This document shows, in pieces, positions 1 through 12,905 of a stretch of DNA of 64,000 nt. Within the stretch, counting starts at the first letter, position 1. Each line of letters opens with the position of its first letter. This DNA comes from Siphonodentalium dalli. Lineage: Eukaryota; Mollusca; Scaphopoda; Gadilida; Siphonodentaliidae. The position numbers and the translations under genes are program-made. The DNA lies in the NCBI GenBank assembly GCA_032622095.1, contig CP136063.1:118686723-118750722 (forward strand). Direction: 5' to 3'. The notes beneath the pieces were generated by a model. That model searched no databases. It had not been told where the DNA came from and saw only the letters and a list, made by a program, of their open reading frames with translations.

Positions 1-3000
1 GATGCTTTGCACGACTCAGTGGTTTGTTATTGATATGTAGCTTTCTCGTTCAAATGAGGTCTTGATAATAAGATAAGAGGCGAATTTACTGGATGTTGCT
101 GTCGATTGTGCATGGCATGCTCATCGATACTCATTCTCATGATAGCATTATGTATTCAAGCAAGTGTACTAGTCATCATAATTATAAACCTGTGGATATA
201 TATACATAATCATAATATTTCATGAACATTGAAGTCACTTCCGACATATATATTAGCTTACCACTATCCGTTTTATGTTAATGTTCTAATTGGACGCTAT
301 GCCATTGGAAATGCATACATGCATGCTCATGCAGTGCCATATTCGTCAAATGTGTTATAGTTCATGAATAACTGGTTCGGACGTTAGAACGATCAACCAA
401 TTAGTTTGTAAAAGTGGTCAATATTAGCCAGTTTCTTTGCAAAAGACGTAAGCCTACATCCTTCTCGAAATTTGAATGTGCGCAAATTTCACCGTTTAAT
501 CTTCTAGTCTATTCCAGACAAAGCAATTTTCCAAGTAGATCTGGAGAGCTTCTATGAGTACTATGGCCTTTCCTATAGAACGTTAATGTCAATAGAACGT
601 TGTTTGATAAACCAACCGCTAATTATGGACCCCTCCAATTCTGATCTCTCACTATAATCCAGCGACAAAAAGGGCACCAGTCTCATAAGAGACATATACA
701 ACATCACAAAACAGCAGGTATGTCTTGGACAGTAAACTGCATGAATGAAGGATCGTCTAATAAAATACAAAAATTAGAAACTTATCTACGTCCGAGTTTA
801 AAGACTAATGTTATTCGCCACCCCAAGTTTGAAGAATAAAGTTATTCGCCACCCCACCCAATTCAGAAGATATTTGTTCGCAATTCCAGTTCTAAAAATG
901 ACTGTTTTTGATTGAAGGATTATCTAATCTTATGCACAAAATAACAAACTCATATGACATCAAAGTATTGAGAATAAAGTTATTCGATACCCCATCCCCC
1001 AGCCCACACCCAACCATCTTACATAATTTCTTATAGCATATTTTTGTTCGTAATTCCACTTCCAGTTCTATAAAATGATTGTTTATGATTGAAGGCGTCT
1101 AATCTAATGCACAAATATATAAAACGACCATATATACGCGGAAGGATTCCCTTGTGACTGCCATGGTTCTGGCCACGCAGCCGATTTAGCAACAAAAATT
1201 GCAATGTTGAGCTCCGAGCCCAATTATCCAAAATTTGGAAAGGGTTATATGGTTGCGTCCCTGTCCTATGGACGCCCACCGAGTGGCACCGCATGAAAAT
1301 GCAAGGATTCCCGGGAGGCCGCCATGCTTCTAGCTACGTAATCATGTTTATGGGCTGCGAAATGGTTTTCAAAAGCATTTCTTTGTTTTTTGTAACATCT
1401 CCCAGTCTGTTGTTGAAAATACGTATGAGTTTTATGTCCTGATGGATTTGGGGTTTCTCTATCCATATTGTCGATTTAATTGTTTAAATACCAGAGGAGC
1501 AGATGGTGGCGATTTTCGGCCATATCTATATAGTGGTATAAACGATACGGCGTCACGATATCGGGAAGAGAAGTCCCAGAACCCAAAATACTGGCACGAT
1601 CAGCGAAACCCACTTGAAATCCTAAACGCTCTGTATAGTCACACCGACTATCGACCCATTGGCCAAACCAGGGACTATAGCCTATAGTACATGTATGAGG
1701 CGGCGCGGCATTTCCAAATTAATTGTCAACACACCTCATCCCACCCGGACAACATCTTCATTTGTATTTGTTTATATCTGCATTAAGTATACACTAATAC
1801 TATAAAACAAGTTGATTATACGGTGACAGTCTTGACTTCTTGTTTACATTCAGACAGGATGTCACCCGGAAAACTAGCAATTGATTTGTGCCTGATATTA
1901 AGCCAACTTAAGTCGGACAACGATTCCAACATGTATAACCAAAATATGCAATATATTTATATAGTCATTCTCCAAGACAATGCCAATTTGTATTGTAATA
2001 GTTTTAAATTAATCGGATAGGAATTTCATGAAAGCATTGTCATTCTGTGTACGTGGCATCAATTATAAGACTGTAGCTAGATTTCAGCCTTGTCACTACA
2101 TGCCCAGCGTTACCTATATCGATTGGCATGGCTGTGTCGCTCGTCAAAGTTTCAGCAGAAAGGGGATTGTGATGTTTAAATGTAAACCGTTGAAAGAAGC
2201 ACTCAATGTGATAAATACAAAAGGCTTTCTACCACCAAGGCGCACCTGTTATTCTGGAAATCCATATATTAATCTTATGAGACTGGTTGCATTTTGTGGT
2301 AACCAGCGAACAGAATTGGAGAGGTGATTAAGAATCACTCTTTAGATACTGACACACAATGTTCTGTTGAAATGAATCTCCTAATTGAAAATACCGCTAG
2401 GTTTATCGACATTCCGTGGGTCTACTTAGATAGATCTTGAAACTTATGATGCAGAATAGCTTTTACCTCCCTTTAACCCAATTGCAAATTAATTGATTAA
2501 TCTTGGTATCTATCACAAAGAAATGGGTTCATCGTACGAACCATGACTAAAACGCACACTGCCATACATATGTAATAGAAAACATTTTTGAAATAGCATG
2601 ATACATCCTAGGACCCAACTTTAGCCCGAGCCTGTGTACATATTCCGTCACTTTCCAGTCATTTTTTAAAATTTGGAACAGATATTAAACATCGTAGGAA
2701 CCTGCAATTCTGAGTTTGGTTGGAACCATTTTTGTCGAGTTCTTGCCATTTTTGCCGACTTTTCTAGCTCGTTAGCGCAATAACTTGAACAAATATTACC
2801 GATTTTAACAATGTTTTGCGTAAGAGCTGTTTTAAAAAAATATCTTGAATGAGTTCGAAAACCAGACTTATTCGATCTTTTCTATCGCAGTTATGGCCCC
2901 TAGTTTGACGATTTTTCTTGATTTTCAACATTTGAGGTTTCCGGATGATGACATTTATTCCGGACATATCCAATCCTTCAGTTAGCCATCGTGTCCATGG

Positions 3001-5050
3001 ACATTGTGGTCGGTCGACCTTTTATTTAATATGATTTGCGACTGTCATATCAGTGTATCATTTCTAGATGAAGACAATCCAACTCGACCACCCATCGGAC
3101 ACTTGAATTATTCTAAACCACACAACTATCGGCCGCGCCGTATATATCAGTACCAGATTCCTAGATTATATCCACGGTTCCCACTCTACTTTCCCACCCA
3201 TCGGAAACATGAATTATCAAAAAAATGCTCTTCATTGTTCGGTCCACAAAATTTTAGGAGACAACGATACGATTAGGTGCCATTAACTTAGCAGGTATAA
3301 TTCCATATGTTATGACGCATTAAGATTCGTCGACTAAGATTGTTACAAGTAACACCAGGGAGGTACAGCTTCACCTATGTAGCCTCTGATGTCTACACAT
3401 ATAGAGTACACACAGTTTGCATTGGTGTGTGGTACGGTATATATCATCTCATCCAAAACCAGCTAAATAATCTTTTAATTCTTATTTAAAAAAAAACACA
3501 GATTTACCCATATTAGCATTGTACTGTATCAACCCAATTTATTGTGCTGTAATGCAGTTGAAGGTTGTTTGTGAGTTTGTGAGTAGCTTCATATCTGCAC
3601 TTACACAAGTACCATGTTAGTCCGCTCCTGCTGAAACCTACCTCAGATTTTCGTCCTCCCACCTCCCTTTCACAAGCAGGTGGGAAGAACCAAGATCTGT
3701 CAGCTCGCCCTTGAATAGGACTGCCACTCTGGACTCTGCATGGCCTTAAAATGCTTAATATTTGGCGAGAGGCCAATTTTGCAAGTGTAGGGGCTGGGGC
3801 TGCGGCGATTCATTGTAAATTTCAATGGGGTGATACCTGTATCGCGATACACAAATCAAGTAATATCTGCAGATCTATGGGCTAGTGTAAACCAAAGTTT
3901 CCATATTCTATGTATATTTGACTGATCTGCCCAACAATTAATCTCCATTCTAGTTTAACTGAACTCTTTATCCTGTTCTAAACCAGTTGTTTCTGATAAT
4001 GCAGATAGTATCCATTTGGAAACACTAGTGTAGTGTATCATGATCTGTATCGTTTCGTTTGTCGGTTATCCTGATTCGTATTGTGTCGTGGCCAAGTGTG
4101 TCGCAGCTGCCTTAATGGCTGCACAGCCTTATTCTGCTTCTCGTCAGATTTAAAGCTGGCTCCGGGTTAGGGGGGAAACAGTCTGCACCTTAATCATCCC
4201 TCGATGCCTCTTTCCAGGCCTTACCCAGCCCTTTTATGCAGTTTTTACTTGTAAAGCAAAAACGTTGGTTGGGTCTGCCGGTCTGACTGTCTGGTTTACC
4301 ATTCTAATTAACAGGGCTGGTTATCATCAGACGTGATTTTACGATTCTCACTTTGAATTTCGAAAAGCACTTGATGCTATTTCTTGTCTTGTCGAATAGA
4401 GCTATCGACCAAAATAACTTGGGCTGGACACTCCATCATGATCAGATCATATGTTCCCCAGACTAGTCTCGATTTCAAGGTAAATAGAGTGGTTCGCAGC
4501 TCCTTTCGAGCACTATTAATCCTGATGCTGGACATTTGTTCCACAGTGGGCTTGGTAACTTAAAACACAAAATATGTCTGCTGTGTGGCCTCCGTTATGA
4601 TTGCAGGGCATCAAGGGAATCAGAAGAAGTTTCTCTCCGGTATGTGTCCCGAGAGGTTCAAGGGGGGACCGAACTTTGGGCCATCAGTCAGCGCACCATC
4701 TAATGCCGGGTTCTCGGGTGCTGCACATAACTTCCCTCAATCTTGAACACAAAGATGAAAAGAGGTCGTATACACTGCCAGCTTGCTATTAATACAGCTA
4801 GACGGCACGTGACCTGCAACGTCATAATAATGATTCAAAACGTACTTAAGCTATTTTCGTACCAAAATAATAAATTTTAAGCGGGTCTCATAGATCCCTC
4901 CTTTGTGAATAAAAATGAATATACCGTGTAGTTCAGTGTGTAGGTATCTTATTAGGGAATATGTATTTTCTATTTGAAAATGTTATTTATGTGTCATAGA
5001 AAATTACTTGCTTTCAATGTGTTAATTATGGATATCTGTCATTTTTACAG
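1..5050. other. Non-coding, probably NBAS intron
   Basis: No convincing exon or complete mobile element is visible. There is a short imperfect direct duplication: a block with GTTATTCGCCACCCC, ATTTGTTCGCAATTCCA and GATTGAAGG at about 835-935 is repeated with changes at about 975-1115. A block near 620-700 is partly repeated in inverted orientation near 2265-2330 (shared CTTATGAGACTGGT and CAGAATTGGAG), suggesting the decayed ends of an old inverted-repeat element. All open frames here are short and lack codon-like structure. Confidence 0.5.
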
Positions 5051-5113
5051 CAAGCAAACCAAAGAAATGTTGAAACTCCATGAAGAAACCGATAAACTAG
5101 AAAGACATTTGAG
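5051..5113 (+). CDS. NBAS: NBAS exon 1 of window
   Basis: Acceptor TTTTTACAG before 5051, donor GTGAGA at 5114. The first base completes a codon begun upstream; the exon then reads KQTKEMLKLHEETDKLERHL and ends two bases into the next codon (phase 2). It is charged and helical, and matches the stretch just before the Sec39 domain of NBAS. The following intron is 7.3 kb and contains two piggyBac-type elements. The preceding exon is not in the window. Confidence 0.88.
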
Positions 5114-5169
5114 GTGAGATTTGCTCTATTTCAGAAAATGATATTATCTTTTCATATGTACGTTGTCTA

Positions 5170-5275
5170 CTCATTTTTCCTGGATACCCCTCCAAATTAA
5201 TAATAGACCATTTCCAATGTTTTCTTTTATAACTGATGGGAGAATCCATTTAGTATAGAAAGGGTTAAATTCTGA
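5170..5275. repeat. Fragment of a TTAA-ended MITE
   Basis: The block with GGATACCCCTCCAAATTAAT, GACCATTTCCAATG, TGGGAGAATCCATTTAGTA and AAAGGGTTAA is the right end of the MITE family seen more fully at 39722-39982; similar ends occur near 20015-20045, 44375-44440 and 52030-52120. It ends at a TTAA. Confidence 0.5.
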
Positions 5276-5559
5276 CCTTTAGATAAATCTTCCCCCAAAA
5301 TGTATTTTATTTATCTTTGTATGTATTAAGTTATCAATATTATTAAAAATTATGAATTTAGCAAATGTTATCAACACATGGACATACAGCCTGTGTGATT
5401 TTGTGTTACACATATATTGAAGATATGCTTATGTAGTATAATGCTAATTAGGCGTATGAAAGCTTTTTACGTGTACCATACCATGGTACACATGCTGATG
5501 TCTGGATCAACCATTTGTCCATCCGTCGGGACATGTGTCCATCCATCTGTCTGTCAGTG

Positions 5560-5760
5560 CGTGTTGGTCCATAGACACGTGCTATCCTATAATTCTAAGT
5601 ATGTTTTATCGGATCGTGTTCATATGTTATGTGCAGCTTTACGGCGACACACTCCTCACCTGTATAGATTTTGCTTTGGATTGGTTTAGAAATTATTAAC
5701 ACTCTCCATCCATCCCATAGACATGGGCTATTAGGCCATGGGCCGAAGGCTGAGAGCTGT
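5560..5760. repeat. Dispersed repeat unit (related to 10740-11560)
   Basis: The motifs CATAGACACGTGCTATCC, AAGTATGTTTTATC, CATCCATCCCATAGACA and CTCCTCACCTGTATAG recur in degenerate form at 10740-11560, showing one unit of the same minisatellite here. Confidence 0.5.
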
Positions 5761-6126
5761 CATTGGTTTGAAACGGTTCGACAACTAAGGATTTTTCATG
5801 AATATATGTTCATTGCCTTCTATTTTATAAGAATTAAAAATGTTCAGACCTGGAAAGTTGCACATTTTGTCTCCAGTGGTGATTTAAATTTGGTTCTCAG
5901 TCCATTACATCGCCGAGTTTCGTTCCGCGTCCGATTCGTAATTTTGACGTTGTCCGTAGTGTTGTCATCTATATTTTGTTACATTTCAATGAATATTATG
6001 TACGCGGAAACATGTATTATACACTTAAAAGATGTATGTGACACTAAATTAACAAATGCTTCGGAAACCAGCAGAGATAAGATCAAATCATGCACCGATC
6101 AATGGTTAAAACTCGGATGTACCTGA
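5671..6126 (+). other. Open frame of 151 codons with one hydrophobic segment (uncertain)
   Basis: The second half contains a hydrophobic stretch (VRFVILTLSVVLSSIFCYIS) followed by a cysteine-containing tail that ends at the stop. One membrane segment after a basic stretch resembles the start of a major-facilitator-type transporter, but this is only a shape resemblance. It lies in an NBAS intron, has no neighbouring frame that continues it, and may be chance or a decayed exon. The first part overlaps a dispersed ~180 bp repeat. Confidence 0.15.
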
Positions 6127-6766
6127 AGCACAAATTGCCGAGCGTTTGCTGGCGTGTGACCAAAATCAGATTTACTACCATCGGAGGTGATTCTACACCC
6201 AATAATAAATAAAATCATCCCATATTTTGATAAAAATCATGTCCCGGGGGTTATATAGTTTATTAGATATGTTTACCAGTATGATTTATACCCACAAAAT
6301 AAGGAAAATTTCTTATTTTTTTACATTTACACGAGGAACGCTGTTCAATTTTTTTTTATTTTCCGGAATAGGAAACGGAACATTTTAGAAACTAAATACC
6401 GGACTGATTGTATCGTTTATCAATGTTTGACATTTTCTCCCACCCAAAGTGGTTTGTACGCAGTAATTCATGTCTGTATATCAACATATTATTCATTTGG
6501 TTGATTTATATAATTCAGTGGCGGTTTTTCATCTGAATTGATCTAGCGAGAAACCTACCGGTACCCGATAAAAGTTCTGTGTGAGGTTTTTGGTGACGGC
6601 CTGTGAAAAGTGCTCAGTGAACGTTTATCAAGGCTCGTTAAATTCACGGAATCGCATTTTGACTCACGCTTGTCAAAAAGCTGTTCCGAGAATTTAATTC
6701 GCCTTAATAAAAATTCGTATCGATCAGCACACATGTCATAATTCCCCTCAGCTTAACACATGACAT

Positions 6767-7788
6767 TTAACCCTTTGAACCCGACTGGCCGGTATTCCGG
6801 CCAGAACGTAATTGCATATATACGCGACTGGCCGGTTTTCCGGCCATGACGTAATCTCGTTCTACCGTCGGCGTCGCAGTGTTGCACTTTATTTTTTATA
6901 TTTCGATAAATACTCAATGTTAAGAAAAATAAAAAAGTGTTGCATAAAATTAATATTATAACTGTTTTAGCTGCCCAAAAATGATCGAGGTTGTGTTTGG
7001 CATAACGAAGTATAAGCCGATTAAAAACCGGATACAGTCTCCATTTTATCACATTTCTGCAATTACACCGCCGCCATATTGCTTCTCGCGACCTCTCGTT
7101 TCGCGTTAGGTCATACCGCTTATATGGCTCATAAGAGATCTAAAAAATATATATTTATAGGTAGAAACTTTAGTGACGTATTCTTGTGGTATTTGTAACT
7201 CCCAATGTGTGAAGAAATTCCTGCTAAATTATATAATTCACGCTAACGATTGTCGGATGTAAACACATGTCATACAAGTTTTGTTCAAGAATATACAAAC
7301 TTCTGAGTTCATTAAATCATAACTTTTTTGTGCAAAGGTACACGTTATATAGATTTACACGAGAATAAAGTTCAGAATCTTGTCTTTAAGATGGCATAAG
7401 CCAATATACTGCACAATGCCGCGCATTTTAGTTATTGGTGGGGTATTCAGAGAACACCCAGAGTTTGTTTTGGCTAAAACCCATATGACGTCATGTATTT
7501 ACGTTGGGATTGTGACGTTACGTAACATTTTTTGGCAAGTTTCTATAATAAATCTAATAAGTTTTCAATTTTTTATAACTTTTTCTGGATTTAAGATATT
7601 GAAATAGATTGTGATGTGCTGAATTCAGAATTTAATAATCTTTCCAATGGTGTAAACAATATGGTAGAAGAGAATGCATACATATACATACCATACGCCT
7701 GAACACAGTCTACAATAAGTCAAAATACCCCTGGGAGCCCAGGGTCAGGGCGTCGATCGTTGTGGGGAGCCAGGGTTCAAAGGGTTAA
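6767..7788. mobile_element. piggyBac-type non-autonomous element
   Basis: TTAA at 6767-6770 and at 7785-7788 flank an element that begins CCCTTTGAACCCGACTGGCC and ends with the inverted form GGTTCAAAGGG. TTAA duplication and ends starting CCC are the hallmark of piggyBac-like elements. Just inside the left end are two copies of a short unit containing ACTGGCCGGT-TTCCGGCCA and ACGTAAT, each a small hairpin. The 1014 bp interior shows no transposase, so it is non-autonomous. Confidence 0.75.
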
Positions 7789-8040
7789 GCAATATCCCAG
7801 TAAAATACATAGCTATATACATATTTGTGTTTTGCAAGAGAAAAAATCGTCTCAAAATATACATTTGCGTTCAAATATTCTAAAATTGCCAGTGCATCGA
7901 ACTGGTCATTAAATCAGATTAAATCAGAGTAATTTTGTTTACAGAAATGTAAAACTTATTATACTACATATATAGTCTAGATCTCTGGGTGTCTCTTTAA
8001 ATTTAACAACACTCGTTCCTATATGAATGGTTAGTGTGCA

Positions 8041-9134
8041 TTAACTTTTTCACTGCCAATCGCGACTACAGTCGAATTACCCATACACTGCCGATACGAC
8101 TTGAGTTGAAATCGGGTACATGCTGACAGCAGGACGGGTACATGTGGTGTAAAAATGGCCGTCCAGTGAATATGACGCATATGAGTTCCAGTGATGGGCA
8201 CATACATGACATTTTTCCAGACTATATAACACTAGGAAACGTGTGAGATTGTGCAGATAAGAGACATGCTCTGTATATAGGACTATATAACGCGAACCAT
8301 TATATAAGGGCACTTGGTGATGTCATCGTCACGTGGTCTTTTCATAGGTCACGTGTGTATCTCTAGCTATCACATTTTTACCAATAATATAAAATGGAAA
8401 ATCAAATACAACAACCTACCCAATATGATATGTTCATCAAATGCTTATAACATGATGAAGTAGGAAAATACCCAAAACATACGGCCATACTAATGTTATA
8501 TGTAGATCCAAGATGGTCACCAAAGTCACGTGACCAATTTGAAGTGGCCTATGTGGCTCCAACATATCAACATGTCTATATGGTCCAACAACAGAAGTAT
8601 GACATTTACGATATATTGAAATGTTAATGCAATACCCGCACCTATACATGTGTGTACATGGTATATGTGACCACTCACGCATAGGTTCATGGTAATCACC
8701 ACGGTCACGTGACCTATTCAAATTTGGGTATATATAACACATTTTGTACGGCTATTGGTCCCTCTCTGAAAGATGACAACTAATGTGAGAAATAAATGTT
8801 GAGAATGACCAATTTCTGGCAATTTTCTGCTTCGATAGCACCCATATATACCATTATATGCATGAACAGGCAAAAACACAGCCATCATTACTGTGTAAAC
8901 CAAGATGGCCGCCAAGGTCACGTGACCTCTATGGTGGTGGCGTGAGTTGTTATGAACTTGCGATGCCTATGTCTAGTCACATATGAAGTCTCAACACATT
9001 ATTCCAAGCGATACTTGAGATACCCTATGTTACTTATTATACACCCATAATGTATTATATACATTGTATACATGTATTGTATGATTGGCAGTGGGTTATC
9101 CGTATGTGGTACTGAGTGGCAGTGAAAGAGTTAA
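8041..9134. mobile_element. piggyBac-type element with CACGTG cluster
   Basis: TTAA at 8041-8044 and 9131-9134 flank termini CTTTTTCACTGCCA and the inverted TGGCAGTGAAAGAG. The 1086 bp interior has no transposase. It carries five CACGTG sites (8330, 8350, 8527, 8706, 8919), three of them in a TCACGTGACC context, and two copies of a longer unit CCAAGATGG-C--CCAA-GTCACGTGACC. The termini resemble those of the palindromic MITE at 16243-16456 (TTTCAGTGCC). Confidence 0.7.
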
Positions 9135-9770
9135 AGCCACATTAAGTTGCGTTTTATATTCAGATATAAATTATAGTTCTCTACAACAGTCTCACATGTA
9201 TGAAGTCGTCTATAGGCCTATATGTATATATGTACTTGCATAATTTATACCTCTGAGCTTGTGACGCGCTCCGCTGCACTATTAACTCTATATATTATTA
9301 AAAAATGTACACGGGGATTTTTTAATTCATAACAACACAGTTTTGTACAAGATAAGTATATATCAGCCCATCTGGTGTAATGCCGGTGTTTGCGGGCGAT
9401 GTGCAATGGATGCAGAGGCGTGCGTAAAGACCCCGTTAATCTCGACATTGAAATTTCCAACACAATAGGAACGCTTCAGTTGAGGACAGTCTAGATGCTA
9501 GGATTGGCGATTTTCTTGTATAGTTCTCAAAATGTTCTCACCCCGGGCCGAACAACCATGGACAGTCCGGTGTGTCCTGTTCTCTTGTCCGTATCCATGT
9601 GCATTTGTCTAGAGTTAGAATTAATGCAATTTTTCAGGTAAAAATATCTGAATGGTCTCATACCGGGAATATATAGAACCATGGTTTATGAATATATAGG
9701 ATATTAGGCCAGAGCACTGAGGTGCATATGGAATTATGCAAAAACATATATTTGGTCTGATTGGTCTGAT

Positions 9771-10139
9771 TCAAGTGGGGTGTAGTGGAATTTCCCAAGG
9801 TGGACACCCCAAACAGAGACCACCACCCCCTATCGGCGCTCTGCGCTTTGGCAATTCCTTCGGCAGATGGGCCGGTATTATATTAATTTCCCGGGCCGTT
9901 TTTTTGGCCCAGTCCGCCTCCGAATGGATGTGTCTTTCAAAATGATGTACATCAATCTTGTCATTATAGCTGTAATAAAACTGGCGATTACCGTCTGGAA
10001 TTGGCCCATAAATCTGAATGTAACCTTCGTTTGAGATTTTAGCAATCGGCGGCCAATTTAAATAGAGGCCGGAGTGCAGCAGATCACGCCAACAACTCAT
10101 GTGATATATATGTATTATTTTCAGTGAGTCGTGTGTCAA
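9771..10139 (-). CDS. Unidentified coding-like frame, antisense in NBAS intron
   Basis: An ATG-to-stop frame of 122 codons on the minus strand. It reads like real protein rather than chance: GYIQIYGPIPDGNRQFYYSY, NDKIDVHHFERHIHSEADWA and IPAHLPKELPKRRAP, with mixed polar, aromatic and charged residues and a basic patch. I do not recognise a family. The last ~25 codons (GGGGLCLGC...) look less protein-like, so the true exon or retrocopy may end near the basic patch. No inverted termini frame it. It could be an exon of a nested minus-strand gene, a processed gene fragment, or chance. Confidence 0.35.
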   Translation of the reverse strand: MTHDSLKIIHIYHMSCWRDLLHSGLYLNWPPIAKISNEGYIQIYGPIPDGNRQFYYSYNDKIDVHHFERHIHSEADWAKKTAREINIIPAHLPKELPKRRAPIGGGGLCLGCPPWEIPLHPT

Positions 10140-10739
10140 GCAGCTACCAACAGATGAAGCATTATATTTTGGAAATTTGTGACGATTTTCAAATATTCCG
10201 CACTATAATGAAGTCTGTTGAACATGAAATTAATTTATATATGGCATAATAATATTAACTCTGAAGTCACTTTGGTCCACAATATCCAAATATCAGTTTT
10301 TGTGTCGAGTTTTGGCTGTTTTTCGGTCGATGCTTACTTCAGAATCAAGGAACGTAACTCTATACTCAATCATTGTTCAAGAAGGATAACTCTAGTTTTA
10401 TGGAATGTTGAATATTTTTATTTTTAAATGTTGTCATAATGCCCGAATTCTCAATCGATGGGTGTTTTATTGATGGTATCGAATCTCTATTAATTAGTGG
10501 TCGCATTGGGCATGAAAATTACACTTTAACGCATGAAATTATTTACATAGTAAAATATCAAAATTTTATAGAGAAATCACTGAAAAATGTGCCACAAAAC
10601 ACTCATTTCTGAAACAATGTGCAACTTTCTAGGTCTGAACATTCGTCATTTTGGAAGTTGATGGTTATCTACACATTAAAAAATAAAAACTTTGTAGTTG
10701 CCTATCTGTTACAAAAAACTCATTTTCTAGAGCACTTTT

Positions 10740-11560
10740 TGGTGTTTGGCCCATGGCCTATATCTGATGTGATATCTCAAGTATGTTTTATCCAATCATG
10801 TTGATATTTTATATGCAGGTTTATGATGATACAACCCACATATGTATAGTTTTAGTATCGATCAGTTGATTGGTTTAAAATATAATCACTTTCCATCCAT
10901 CCCATAGACACATGCCACCCGATGCAATAACTCAAATATTTCTCATTGGATCATCCTCATATTCTAGCTCTACATTTATGGCACATTCTTCACTTTTATG
11001 GTTTTGGGATTGATCGATCAATTAGTTTTGAAAACACCAGCTCTTTTCATCCATCCAAAGACGAATCATATCCAATAACTCAGAAGTGATTTATTATCAG
11101 AAGTCATATCATGTTTTGAATACCAATCCTTCATTAGATCAATTTGTTCTAATGATGAGCAATCAAAACCATTGGAACAAATTTAATTTAAATATCTACT
11201 AGGTATAGGGTGCCATACCGTGCCTATTAACTTTGGTGCTTGCTGTAAATGATATTATATTAATTTAACTCTCAAGGCAGCCTTGACTGCTGAAATTAAA
11301 CAATTTGCAATGTAAAATGTTTTGTGTTATGTATCTATACAGTGATCACTTTACCCCAGCTCTTACCATTGAATTACCTCTTGGCATAGTGTTCTCCCAT
11401 CTTGCTCCTGCTGGTATACCCTTTCCACAGACACATGCTATCCATGTGATAATAAGATATTTTTCTCCCAATCATTGTCATAATTTGAATTCAGGTTTGA
11501 CAAGGCACTCTTCACCTGTGTAAATATGGTATCCATTTTGGAAATATTAACCCTTCTATC
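10740..11560. repeat. Degenerate ~180 bp tandem repeat
   Basis: Recurrent motifs CATCCATCCCATAGACACATG, ACTCAAGTATGTTTTATCC, ATTTATATGCAGGTTTA and CTTCACCTGTGTA appear about every 170-200 bases, diverging strongly. A further unit is at 5560-5760. No coding potential. Confidence 0.45.
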
Positions 11561-12459
11561 TATGCCAGAGATACCTGCTATCTGGACAATAGAGCAGATT
11601 ATATCTAATCTTAGATTTAAAGATGCATTTAGTGTTGCAGACCTTCAATTACAACAACACTGAAAATATAATTTAACCATCGTTTTCTGCTTTGTTTTGT
11701 TTGAAGGTATGGGTTAAACATTCGATGATCGTGATCGGCCTCGCATTATGAATATTATGATGATATCAAACAATATCTTCACAAAAATAATATAGATATC
11801 TGATTATTCAGTTCAGATACAACTATCCTTATAAGCCTGTCTGTGCATAAAGCCTAATAATCGGATGGGTAAAGTTAGAAAATTTCCAGAATTCTAATCT
11901 GATAGATAATAGGGGAATAGTGGTCAGTATCACATACAATTCTGTCAACTTGGAGAGACATTGAATCAGCATTTAAGGTGGACTAGGGCATGTTCATTTC
12001 GTGGAAAAGAATCTGTTTGTTCCATTTTCATGCCTTTTTTCCAAAATGACACTTCTTTATAATTAAAAACAAACACAATGTTTCCTTCCAAAGTGAATCT
12101 ATTTGAACTGACAAGCTCATGAGCTTACTACATAAAATATTCCTTTTTAGTTTTTGTGAGTTTCTTTAATATTTAGTTACAGCTGAATATAATTCAGTTT
12201 TTTATATAGTTTTATTCTCAACAGCATGTTACTTAATTTTGACTCACAAATTATCTCTCTTTGAAAGTCAGCAGTTACTGTAGTTCAGAAAATGGTTCTT
12301 GATTACTATTAATTGAATTAATAGGGGGAATTGGTCACATCAATGCCACCTTAACTTAGCATGGCAAATTATAATTACATTGTTATGTTTTGAAAATATA
12401 TTTGTTCGATCATTTACATTTTCTAAGAAATTGATATATGTTCTTTTTTATATTTTCAG

Positions 12460-12523
12460 TATCTCGGGAATTCTGAATAATTATGGATTAAAGAAAACTC
12501 TTGGCTATATCAAAGAATCAGAG
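12460..12523 (+). CDS. NBAS: NBAS exon 2 of window
   Basis: Acceptor TATTTTCAG, donor GTAAAT. The split serine codon is completed and the exon reads ISGILNNYGLKKTLGYIKES, ending at a codon boundary (phase 0). It corresponds to the human segment containing SELLEKHGLEKPISFVK. The only alternative frames carry stops. Confidence 0.88.
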
Positions 12524-12769
12524 GTAAATATGCAATATTTGTTGAGGTACCAGTAGTAAATAAGTTACCTTTTTTATCAACTTGTATTGGTTCTTTGTAA
12601 GATTTTTATCTTGAGATATTAAAAGAACAACTCATTTTGTATTTTTCCAATCACACAAATTCATCAGAACGCAAGCCACAAGTGCATTTATCTCCAATGT
12701 TTGTGACTATATACAAGCCTTAATATCCATAAAATTTTGTGAGAATCAAAATATAGCATATTTAAGAAA

Positions 12770-12905
12770 ATGCCCTGGCTTCCAATGTCAAGGTAAATAT
12801 TGTTAGGCCAATGTATTCTCCCTATTGGAGACTCCCATATATAAGAGAATGAATTGGCACAGGGTTTTCACAAAATTTCAGCAAGCTTGAGTATGGAAGG
12901 GTTAA
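12770..12905. repeat. TTAA MITE, truncated copy (family T)
   Basis: It contains TGTCAAGGTAAATATTGTTA, GGCCAATG-ATTCTC, a TATATAAGAGAATG motif, GGCACAGGG and a right end GGAAGGG followed by TTAA (12902-12905). It belongs to the family at 13523-13751, 14743-14936, 16012-16242 and 42080-42275. The left end is missing. Confidence 0.6.

Noticed and set aside
4605-4639. Possible small exon (TTGCAG acceptor, GTATGT donor, reading IKGIRRSFS).
   Set aside because: Splice-like signals are common by chance, the peptide has no match that I can place in NBAS, and the neighbouring sequence is not coding-like.
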